Shown one piece after another: positions 24,201 through 35,900 of a stretch of DNA of 64,000 nucleotides. Under the pieces are notes generated by a model. The model ran no database searches. It saw only the letters and a program-made list of their open reading frames with translations, and was not told the origin of the DNA. The translations under genes and the position numbers were made by a program. Within the stretch, counting starts at the first letter, position 1. Every line of letters starts with the position of its first letter. This stretch comes from Channa striata (taxonomy: Eukaryota > Chordata > Actinopteri > Anabantiformes > Channidae): the NCBI GenBank assembly GCA_033026295.1, contig CM065173.1, positions 6,861,517 to 6,925,516 on the forward strand. Reading direction: 5' to 3'.

Positions 24201-26891
24201 AACAAGGAGTTGATTAGCTAGAGAAAGCACGAGAAAGAGGGATTATCTGATTTAGAAAAGAGAGGTTGGGGAAAACCGGCGACACAAGGTCTTAAACCCA
24301 CAAAGACAGAAAGCCAGAGAGCCGGGCTGCTCTTTCCTTAAACTCCTGGGCAAGGAGAGGAGGACTGAACCGGGAAAATACGAAGGCGAGGGGACTTTGG
24401 AAACGTTTGCCGGCAAGCAAACGCGAGCGCCAACCCACCACCGAGCCGCCGTTCAACTCCTCCCGACTCCCCCTCGACAACCCGTCGACAGTGTCCGACT
24501 CAAACACGAGACAAAGACAAAACAGTTTCACAAGGATGTACAGTTGAGACTCCAAGAAACAGATGCACTAAAACCCATTATCAAACAAGCAAAGGACAGA
24601 GTTAAAGATTCGATTTAGTGGTAGGAGTTATAGTAAAAAAGTTGAACACCAACCCCCGTACTACCCACAACTGCCCGTTCGCAGGGGAGACCCTCGGGCA
24701 GAGAACATTTCCAACAGAAAGGAGTGAGTGGCTTACAAAAGGAGAGGGGGGGAGGAGGGGGAGAGCATCCAGAAGAGGAGGAGGAGGAAATACAAAGATG
24801 GGGAACATCGAAGGATGGATGGATGTGAGGTAGAGATGCTCAGCTCATACAGTACCTCCCGGAGGAGAAATCAGGTTCTCAGCCGATTGCTCTTTTTCGT
24901 ATTTTAAATTCCATCCATTTCTGGTTCCCTGGCTGTGTTGTTGGTGGCTGTTTGGTGCCACCAGATTGGCAGGCTTGGAAGCTCTCTCCCTTTTCCTGGC
25001 ATGCTGCTACTGGCTGCATCCAGGAATGTAAATTAAGTCCCACCCAGACTGCACTCGAAGCTCCAAATGGTCATCGGCAGTTACCCGGACCACTAAACAC
25101 GTCTCCCCTGAAGCACTAAAAGCTCCACAATGATTACATTCAGCACGTTGAATACATTCCGTCGGAACCAACAGCTTTGTCTACGTGTAGCTATCCATGG
25201 GCGGGTAACGGGAGGCAAACTGGTTTGGAACTTTTTAAAAAGCCACAAGTTAACCCAACGTCGAGTACCAATGTCAACAGGAAAACACTTCCAATTCAAG
25301 TTCTCTTCTTCTGTAATCATTGTTGAACACCATGAAGTCATACAGAGCTTGATGTAAAAGAGTCAGTGGCCACCAATGTATTTCTCATTTTAGTCCCGTT
25401 TGCCTCAGTCCAAACGTAAAGCGTAATCGTTAGCTTGGCTGTGGCATTCTGGGTGTGTTTGGACACGTGTTCGGGACCCTATTAAAGATGCAGCAAGACC
25501 CACGTAGATATGGGAAAAATCACACATTGTTCACCCCAGTTCATTTTTCACACCGTGTTGTAAAATGAACATGCTGATGCACGACGTCATGTGGACAGGT
25601 CCTACTGACAGAGCAGCGAACCCCTAAACTCAGATTTCTTTATGGATCCTCTGGACTGGGCAATTTTAATTTGGAACCACTCTTTTAGTTCCCAACTCTA
25701 ATCCTGATCTTACTGTTTATTATATTACGTTTAGTATTTTATTAAAAGCCCAAATACCAAGGGTTTTATTAAACTCCTAAAAATAGACCTAAAACTTCTT
25801 TGTGACTCAGTCACAGAATAGGACGTTTGACGTCAACCATGGACTAAACTCAAGGAGTTCTATTTAGCCTGTTTTTGAAGTCGATCCGCAACATATTTCA
25901 ACCATATTCATGAGAAGTGCTTGTCTAATAAATGCTTTAGTTCAAATTGACTGGAAATAATTTGGAGGTAATTTTTTTTTCCCAAATCCAAGTTGTGGTC
26001 TCGATGAGTAAACAGCCTGCAGCAGCCAGTAACAGATGCCCAAATATTCAACATGGCAGAGGAGAGAGTCAATGGGGAACGTGAAGGACAGTGGAGACAT
26101 TTAGCTCCTTACAGTGCATAGATCAAATCAAGGAAGCACTACAATTACAAAAAAGAAACATTTTTTTCTTCATTTTAGATTTGTAAACTTCAGTCATCAA
26201 ATGATTACGTTAAATGTTGTTATTATATGTCCATAACACACGCACAATAGATTTTAAAACTTAGAACATCCACAATTTTTCGCTAAAACAAAGCAGGGTT
26301 TTTTTTTTTTCTTTCTGGTTATTCAACCCATCGACTTCATGGCGAAAGGATCCACCACCCGTGATCGAAAACAGGGAGACTTTTTTTCTTACAAAACAAA
26401 CAGAACGAGGAACACGCACACGCAGAAATGCACACCACGAAGACCAACGCAACGCAGGGATAGCAAGGATTTGCTACAGAGGTCTCTCCCGCCCGCTCTT
26501 CCAAGGCAGGGCGATGACGTCACCAACACAGACAGGAAGCAGCTTTGTTGTTCTTGTTGTTCAGCAGAGAACTGTATCATTATCATTTGTAGTCGATGTA
26601 CCATTGCTGAAAAAGTCCTAATTCCTCCATTGTCTCTAAAATCCTCAGGACTCCCAGTGGCTTCCTCATTTTTAAGCAGTATCCTCCGGCGAAAGGAGCT
26701 TTTAAAAAAAAAAAAAAAAAAAAACACACACCAAGGTCCTTATCGTTATTTATTCCAATGGTAAAAATGTAAACACTTTGCAAGGTTGCCTTGCATGGAG
26801 GTACTGAGTGGCCTCTCTGAGGGCAGAGCCGTGTAGTCGGAGGGGTGTTGCTGCAGTTTACTAAGGCTGGCCAGTCAGGCGCACTGGGCCC
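21250..26891 (-). other. Possible long 3' UTR of ppargc1b
   Basis: From the ppargc1b stop leftwards there is 5.6 kb of AT-rich sequence with few recognisable transposons and no supported coding exon on either strand. Minus-strand AATAAA hexamers occur both near the stop (26,749-26,754) and far from it (21,251-21,256). Human PPARGC1B has a very long 3' UTR, as I recall. The exact extent cannot be seen here, and some of this may be intergenic. Confidence 0.35.
26749..26754 (-). promoter_or_regulatory. Candidate proximal ppargc1b polyadenylation signal
   Basis: AATAAA on the minus strand (TTTATT on +), about 140 bases after the stop codon. A 20-odd-base A run on the plus strand at about 26,703-26,724 lies just beyond and would be U-rich in the transcript. 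Confidence 0.35.
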
Positions 26892-26983
26892 TCAGCGGTG
26901 CAGGGACTTCTGGGCCTCCTTCAGCAGAGTGTCAAAGTCCAAAGCATCGTACTTGCTCTTGACAGGACCCGGACCCGCCTCAT
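26892..26983 (-). CDS. ppargc1b: ppargc1b last coding exon
   Basis: It follows ATGTTTAG, enters in phase 1 and ends in TGA (complement of 26,892-26,894). It encodes [20 protein letters not shown] then KEAQKSLHR. The SKY-ALDFD-LLKEAQ-SLH ending is the hallmark C-terminus of PGC-1 proteins. Confidence 0.95.
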
Positions 26984-29900
26984 CTAAACATCAGAAGGTA
27001 AAAAAAAAAAAGAAAAGAGTTACACAAAGTCAACAAGGTCCAAGTCGCGAGGGATATTTTTCATCAGCTCCATATACCAAAGATCAAACTGTGCCACAAA
27101 CAGCCACCATATGTCACATCATCATCATAAGTTTGCAGCCTATTTTATCTTTATTTGTGTGTGTGTATTATCACCGAGGTCTATGTAGCGTTTTCTTGTC
27201 AGTCTCCTTAGGCCCGCAGGTCCATTCTGGAAAACAGTTTCCCGTTCTCTCCAGTGTCTTTGAAGTCCTGACTGGCGAATCTTTATCACCCCGCAGCGCT
27301 CACTACAACCAGACACGTGCATTACATTAATGACACTTTGAAGGAGATTTCTTTCCACCTGCGTCCACTGCACATCTACACGATCCATCATGTCACACCC
27401 GCAGAACAACGGAAGGCAAACAGAACGGGGACTTCTGTCCTTTGTAACTGACCTAACCTCACTGTTGCGGACCAGTGGCCTGCAACAGTTCAGAGCCCAG
27501 GGACCGAGGTCAGTGACTTGGTAACTAATGACACTGCAACATTATCCGCAGGCTGCATTCTGAACTCGTTTGCATGTCGCACAAAGCTCCACTATCTCTC
27601 CAGCTACGGCAGACGCATCCGGATCAGGACACCTACTTGTTGCATATGATGACTTTGCAGTCTTCCGTGTTGCCGAAAACCTGGAAGCGTTTTCTCAGCA
27701 TGTTCTGGGTCACGCTGCTTGGCAGGTTGTGGATATAAAACACCTGGCAGTTGTCCTGGCAACAGGGAAACCATAGCAACAGTCAGGGCACAGGACAATA
27801 CAGAACGCAGATAGACGTGGAAACTGAGGCAGGAAATGAGTGAAGGGTGGGATCCTGCGGCCCTATGAGTTTGTGTAAGTGTGCCAAACCCAAATCTGAA
27901 TGTTGTCGGGGGAAAAACCTTCGGCTGTGTGTGTGATATCTTCGGACAGAAAAGTTTCTTAAATGCAATTGTACTGTTCTACGCTGGAGATCAGATTGTG
28001 AATGTTGTACGGAATGTACCTCCTTAGACGTGGCTTTGTTCCCCTCCTTGTCGTCAGGACCCATCTCTGAGTTCTCACTAAAGGAGGATGAAGAAGAAGA
28101 GAAGGGGGAGGGGGAGCAGAAAGTGAGTACGATAAGGACGGACACAAGGTGAAACTAAAATGTCAGACAGAGGAAGCAGCAAAAGACTTTAGCAGTACAA
28201 GATCCGTCCCGTTATCATCTGTTTCTCTTCCCACCAATCCCCCATCCCAATTTTTTTGGGGCATCGCCTGCATCCATGTTGTATTAAGAGTTAGATTCTT
28301 TGGAAAACATTTGCTTATTCCTAATTTCATTCATCATTGTGTTGTGGCTGTATTTTGTCGCTTCATGACGCATTGAATGTTTTCAACGGGTGAACAGTCA
28401 TACTGTGCAGGATGGGGTTCAGCATTGTGCTGCTGCAATAGACAAAAGCTCCACTAAAAAATTCCCTGAACCGTAGATAGTGAAATTGGCAAACTCTTTA
28501 CAATTAAACATGATCATACAACACGAGGCACATTGTACTAAAGTTGTTTAGCCAATTACGTGATGTGTGATGAACCTCTGCTTTGAGATGCTCGTTTTAT
28601 AACCAATCATGACACTGACCTTTTGCCAATGAACCAATTAATTTGCTTGCATATGTCTGCGTGTGCATGAAGAGTTCAGGCCTCAGTTACCTGATCATGT
28701 TGTCTTCTGTACTATTTGCTGATGTACATTATAAATTCTGAGCCGTCCTGTTTATACTGTGAATCACTTTCCAAATCTCTCTGGTGTCTCATTCTCACGT
28801 TTAGGACTCACACTGCGGCTCATCTCTCTCCCGTTCCCTCTACATTTCACTGTTAATCTCCTCAGCCCACATCCTCACACTTCTCTTTTCCCTCCTTTCA
28901 CACTCATTGTCGTTCTGTCTCACCTAGAGTCTGTCTTGCTGGCAGGGGAGTCGGGACACAAGTGGAGGATGGGTGAGGGCGAGCGAGATGCTGATGAGCA
29001 TTCCGCCTCTTCCTCTGAGGCTGGTGGTGTGGCTGCCAATTGGCAGTCTGACGGCTGTAGTGATACCACCGCAGTTGTGTGATGCTCCTGTGATTCCGCC
29101 ACTTCTGACATCACCAGCATCTCCTCGTACTCCTTCCCTTCAGATACCTGATCGTTAGCTGCTTTGGGGGCCAGGGCGCCGACTCCATCGCTCCCTCCTT
29201 GTGCCTGCAGTACGGCGCCCAACACAGCGGCGCTTCGCTTGTGGCTCTTCCCGAGGCTCAGCACGCAGTAGTCGTGGTCACCAAATTTGCGATGGGTGTC
29301 ACTGTCAGCGGCCTGGCCCATACGTCGCAGCTGGGCATACAACTCCGTCTGCTCCGGAAGCTTCCGCTGGTGCTGCCCGCGGCCCACTTTGGACGAGCCC
29401 TTTGGGGCAAAGTTGGTGTTTGAAACTGCGTGAATAGGCTCGTTGCCAACTCCTCCTCCGTCGCTGCTAGTGCCGCCACTCGCTCCTGCGGCGCCCTTTG
29501 CTCCGTCTGCCGGCTTGAAGAGCTCATCTTCGACAGGTTTGTGCGGTGGGGTAGTAGGGGGGGTAAGACCTGGAAGGGGTGAGCGCAGAGACATTTGCAT
29601 GAGCGAGGCAATGGATCAAACAAGGTATATAACGTCATAATTAATGAGTCTGGTTTTCTCTCGGGTCTCAGTCTTTACACTAAGCTAATCTGATCTTGGC
29701 TTTAGCTCTTCTCTGCGAGGGTGTGTCCCAAATTGTCAAACTAACCCTTCGAGATACTTTTATCATCTGTGCAATGTGGATGCACGTCTAACTCAATCCT
29801 AAACTGTACCTTCAGTCGCACAACCAGTCGACACTGTTGTATATCTAAATACATAAATGAGTAAATGTGAGTGTGATTTACCTGCGGTCCCACACAGATC

Positions 29901-32900
29901 CACGTTAAGCGTCTGCTCGAAAGGCTTGGTGCTGTACTGGGACTCCCTGTTGGTGGAGAGACGACAGATGAAAAGATCAGACAAATCAAATGTCGCCGTG
30001 TCATTTTGGAATCTGTTCCAGGTTTCAGACGTCCACATCGTCAGGAATGCAATAACATTCTTAAAAGGCTCTCTGTAAAATCCATTTTTTATTTATCCTA
30101 AAATAAAAACTGCACATTTTCAGCTGATGTCTGCTGAATTTGAAATATGTTCGTCTGTAAATGCTACTGGCATTTTCTCAGCGCTCCTCATTTCTTATCA
30201 CAACAACCATATGTATTCTGCTGTCCTCTTCCCTATTCTTCTTCGGCTTTCTATTTCTGGCTGTCTGTTTCTCTCTCCCCAGTTGCCATGAAAGGCAGGA
30301 ACAGTGCCGAGTGGATTGGCTTCAGGCGGGATATTGCTTACCCTGCACGGAGAACACAACTTTTTATAAAAACGTTTTTTTTTTCCTTTTATGTTGAGCA
30401 CTTCAGAAGACAGATTCATTTGGAAGATGGACAGATGCCAGGAGGGTCAAACGGGAATACTACTGCTCGGCTTTTTTGACTGGTTGGAGCTGGAGAAGTT
30501 CCAGGGTTTGAGGCCGGATGAGTGGGGAGGTTAATTTTAAAAAGTGGGAGCACAGTGAGGGCACTGTGTCTGCGACTGATTAGGGGGTCCCAATACACTC
30601 GCCATGTTTTGAATTTGGCTAAATCTGGTCCATTTCATATAATCTTGTGAAATTCTGCTCAGCAGTCCTGCAGACTGCACTCGCTGATATGCACTTCCTG
30701 TAGCCAGCTGTGCAACTCAGTGATTTCAATCTTTTTCTCTTGCCAACAACAAATTTCAAAGGCTGAAACTTTGTCATGAAAATGTATAAAGGACATTTGT
30801 AATTGGCAGATGATACATTCTAAGCAAGTACCCAAACATGATTAAACCAATTAGCACTACAGCTCAGGTAATCAGGCCTGTATTTGAGCATGGCTACAGA
30901 TTAGTACAGCACACCATTCACTACTTTATATTAATTAATAATTAATTAATTTATGCATTTCCTCAACAATATACAACAGTGGGTGTCTTAATAATTGCAT
31001 GTCAGATATATATCACATATATAAACACGTGAACTTTGTTCCACTGTTGCACTGTTTATTTAAATCCATGCAGTAATGTACAGTAATATAATATATAATA
31101 ATAATATATTATTATTTTTATATTTGAAGTTGCTATGTTCTTTTGGCTCCATTTAGCTGAATCTGACTGACGACCTACTCACTAATTAATAAATATGCTG
31201 GCGAACTTTGCTGCTACCATTGGCACTGTGCTATCGAGATTGCTAGCGTGCTGGATTCTTATTCTTTTATATGCTTTAAAAAAAGTTGCCAAAAATGATT
31301 CACTCTGGGGGGTAAAGGAAAAAAAAAAAAAAGCTCCAGGTTCGGTTTTCACAACCAGCGGGTGTGTACCTGTTTCCTGGCAGCTGTTACAAAGTCCCTA
31401 ATTTAACACTGAATTTTTAAAAGCAATTGAATTGACTTCACTCCATAATGAAGGCACATGTTTGGCATTTCAGATTTGCCATCTACCTCTACCTTAATTT
31501 TTTAAAAAGACGAGACCAGATAAATTGCAATTTGTAAATATTTAGCACAGCAGCAGTTTAGCTGCAGTTATTATTTGCTCAAAGGTACAATGCTCGACAC
31601 TGTCTTCTGCTTACAAAGTACCTGGAGAGAAGCTGTTTATACTGTAGATATTTGTGTACAGCCAGTACAACATAAAGGAATGACAGCTCAGCCACTAAAG
31701 AAACTTCTACAATCTTTAAAATTAAGGGCTCTGGCACATACCGTATGAAAAATGAAAAAGTACTTTAACCAAGCTCCCACTGTATGATGAAACACAGCAG
31801 GTCATTTATACTGAGCTACTCACCCCGTGGACTTCGGGTTGAGAGGGAGACAGAGGCAGGCTTGCTTCTCTGCAATCAGAATAAAATAAAAAGAGTCAGT
31901 TACAACCCAGCATTATATCTGCATGTTGCACGGGCAGAAATTATGTCTGTGATTGCTTGCGTCTCAAAAATCAGAGTGTACAAGCATAATTTGTTTGTAT
32001 GCTGGGCTACACACCACTACTGAAAATGTGTCACCTCTGGTTTCTTCTCACCTCTTATGTGAGCCAGATCACAGCCCACTAATCAGTGTGATCCGTATTC
32101 ACATGTGTAGTCACTTTTTTTCTTTCTATTCTTGTCTAAATCACATTTAGTGTTTTAAATCTACAGTTGAGTGAAAGGATTTTCATCCCCTTATGTTGAG
32201 ATCGCATAAAGAGTAAAACAAAGAATGTTTTTTGTTCAGCGTGTTTAGATCAGCTACTACAATTGTTCCTTTGTCACCAGAAATAACAAAAATGGCAAAT
32301 GAGTGTATACAAGAAATTAATATCAGTGCATTAACCTTCCAGGTAATTAACTTTAATATGTAAAATCAGGTGTGCGATCTTTAAAAAAAAGCTTGAAAAC
32401 ACTTGAGCAAGTGGCACCAGGTGTGTTAAAATTGGGCTTCCATTTGCAAGTGGGTCTCAAGCAGATGAAATATGAAATAATAAGATTATTTAAAAAATAA
32501 TGAACACTTACTACATACACTGATCAGGCATAACATTATCAGCACTTGCAACGTAATCCAGCCCAACATGGTGACATTTTTATTTGAAATAGTGTGGAAC
32601 CACCTCTTCTTACAGATCGACCCACTACCCCCCGTGATCAATAATAAACCCAGTAGGATCATCACCCGACAGCTTCAATCTAAAAACCTATAACATCGTT
32701 CAAGTGGAATTCGCGGCAGAGCTGCTGTTTTGGATTGTGTTAACATGCACAGGTGGTCGTAATGTTATGGCTGATCAGTGTTTGGGGATACCAGCTGTGA
32801 AGGCACACAGACACGCTGAGACTCTTCAAAGAGCTAGGACACTTGCTCAAGAGCAGCACTTGACAATGACGCACGCTACTTTGCCAAATGCGGATGGATT

Positions 32901-35900
32901 ATCTCAGTCACTCCAATGAGCCACCGGTTATGTATTTTAAAATGGAGCCGTCTGAAATGATTACGATGTGACACTACGATCGCGTTTGCTAATTGGTGAC
33001 TTGTGCAACCTAATGCCAGAGATGAACGTCGCTGTAAACAAGACGTACAGGAGAAGTGGAGCGGGGGAGACGTGTGGTGGCACATACAGGGTGTAGCCAA
33101 ACCCAGAGAAAGAACTGTCGCAATAAAGCGACGTGACGTCTAACGTTTTTGCAGCATTTTTAAGCCAAATGCTGTGTGACGGAGGATAATCAACAGGCTA
33201 GTGAACCAGGTGATTGAATATTCAGGTACGAATGGGAGTGGACGTTTTGCTTCTTATTGTAACCAGACTGTACGTGCATCGTTTCCCTTTGTGTACGGAG
33301 TTTACATTTTCAAAAACACTGACGTAGCATCTGCTTCTGTCAAAAGCTGCGGCTCACTTTCAGGCACACTACAAAGTGTCGGCCATTTGTGCGTCGTCAC
33401 AAAGCTGCTCTGAGCAATGGGACCTGAGCAAACTAAACAGGATTTTAGCAGCTTTAAAAACTGAGGATGAAAGCCTGCAGTTTGTACAGTTGCCTTTGTC
33501 TTTTCGGTCTCTCACCGCTGTGGCAACAGGGTTTGGTCGACTCCGCTGTACCAGAGCTGCTGTCGCCCAACGTTAGCTGCTCTGGTTGCGTCCCTGTTGT
33601 GGTTCCCCCTCCCGCTTGTGTTGGCAGCAGTTTGACCCCCGCTTGTCCCTCCTTGTCGGTCACCTCTCCATCCCTCGCCCGTCCAGGCCGAAGCCTCTTG
33701 GCGAAGCGGCTGGGAAAGGAAGCCAGACGTCGGGAGCGGCGAACTGAGAAGGAGCCACTGTCTTCTGTGGTCTCCTCTGGGCTTTTAGGCACCTCAGAGG
33801 AGTAGGTTTTCCTTTCAGGGGAGGAAAAGACCTTACTGAGCTCTGGTTTAGGGCTGGTGGAGGTGGAGGTCTGAGCTGGGATCAGTTTAATGGGGCCAGA
33901 AGGAACAGGTACTCCTCTGTTGGAAACGTGTAGGTGGGAGTAGGGCGGGCTGTGCAGTCTGTAAGGCTTGCTCACATCGAAAGAGCTGCTCTGCTGCAGG
34001 AGCTCACGCAAAAGCGAGTCGTCCTTCATCTCCCTTCGCTTCGCAAACGGGAGCCGCCGCGGGACATTGTTGCCTGTCCCAGTCAAGCCCCCACTAGTCC
34101 CAGGAGTGGCCACCAAGACAACTCTGCTGTGGGAGCTCGTGGCAGCGGGACGGGAGGCCTCGGGTCTGGCCCGGGGCCTCTGAAGTTCCTTGCGCTCCGA
34201 GCCCTGCTGCTTGCGTGTGGGCAGGCAGTAGGTGTGCATGTACGTGATCAGCTCCACCACTGAGTGCAGTTCCTTCTCTGAGCTGAACTGAGGCTTCGCT
34301 GACTCAGCAGCGACAACCGCCGCTCCCTCCACCTCGCTGCTGGAAGACTCCTCTTCCTCTTCCCCCTCGTCCTCTTCGTCCTCCTCGGACTCACTGTCCT
34401 CATCCTCCACTTCCTCCTCGTCATCCTCTGTATCAGGGGCCATGTTGCTTTCTGTGTCTTGGGCGGTGGTGAGGTGGCGATGGAGCTCAGTGCAAAGGCG
34501 GCCTGCAGGACGTACGGCGCGGGGCTTCCGCTCCTGAGGGACGTCAGTCTGAGGTTGACAAAGAGAGACACAAACGTAAAATGTGTTTGCTCCCCACACG
34601 GCCTACAATCTGCAAAATGTGTCAGTTTCGTTTGGTTCTTATTTGGCAGTGTAACCAACAGAGTCCTGCACCAGGTTGTGTATCTGTGAATAAATCAGCT
34701 GTAATGGGTGAAAAGAATTATGCACAGAAATTGAGGGTATGGGCACAGGTAGAAGTTGACTAAATTCAAGCGGATGTTGGGTGAAATAAAACCGGGAATG
34801 CACTTTAACAAGTGCAATTTAATGCCAGCCAAGGCTGACTCGCCAGCTGCTGCGTGGCTGCAGACTGCCCAGTGCTCACTGAGCCCTGTCCATACGGAAG
34901 CAGATCAGTGTGTATGTTAAACCAAAGTTTGCTAACGCCGAGGGTTCGGTTTGGATTTCCAGATAAGTGCGGGTAAAGGTGCGGATGCAGGTTTGCAAAA
35001 TTGGACCTGTGCAAGACTCTGATCTCCAAATACAGATAGTGGGAAAACAAAAAGTCTGAATGTGCAGAGGATGGAACATAAACGTGTGACCCTGCTCGTG
35101 AGAGCAGCCTGCAAGAACACAACGCTGCAATAGTAAGTCAATAAATGTAAGAGTGAAACTGCCACCAGCAATAAGCCGATTTGTCAGGCCCCTTTGCAGA
35201 AGCGTTTGGTTCTTTGGGGTTTCAGGTAGAAACTCTTTTCACCTACATTACGTCCCTAAGCAGCCCCACATTTCCTTCTTTTTTCCCTGCTGCATGTTTC
35301 TGATTAATATTATAGTGCCTAGAGAGTAAACGTTCTGCAGAAGAGAACTTTCATGAGTTATTTATTTGGTTATAACAGGGAAATATTCAGATTTGCTGCT
35401 GGTTATCACTGTGCATATGTTTCAAATTAATTATTGACTTTATACTAATGATTTCAGGATAACAGCAATTCTTTAAGTTTTTTTTTATTAAAAATGAAAA
35501 TAATGGATCTTAATAAACAGTCAGTGTGTTGCTTCTTTGCCCCATCCCAATGAATTAATGTTTCATTCTGCATCATACATTTCCCTCGGACAGACATTAG
35601 CTTACAGAGGTGTCGCTTTCTCTTTAATCTCACCACATTGTCCACAGCTGTTCACGTTAACATGAAAAATGGAACACCAAAAAAACAAAGTCATGAACAC
35701 ACAGGTGTATCTTCAATTTCCTGCCCTGGATGCAGAAAGCGTCCAACTTGTGAGGCAGGATTCAGGCTGCAGCTGCAGCAAAATGCTGATCTCCCTTGTA
35801 CAGAGGGAGCACGGAAAGAGAGACTATGATTCAGTGCTGCCCTCTTGCCCTGTCAGTTGATACTTCTGCCATCTGCCACAGCAAAGCCACACTACTCTAA

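Noticed and set aside
26845..27330. 161-codon plus-strand open frame
   Set aside because: It covers the last two ppargc1b exons in antisense; splice sites and protein identity support the minus strand.
28020..28145. Alternative idea that the SSSSSSF-encoding tract upstream of the 58-nt exon is coding
   Set aside because: The C/T-rich tract works as the polypyrimidine tract; phases fit only if the exon starts at 28,077.
29199..29437. Plus-strand open frames opposite the ppargc1b TPPTTPPHK exon
   Set aside because: Shadows of a long minus-strand coding exon; no independent protein similarity.
33467..34263. Plus-strand open frames of about 110 codons opposite the large ppargc1b exon
   Set aside because: Antisense shadows of biased Ser/Glu/Arg coding sequence.
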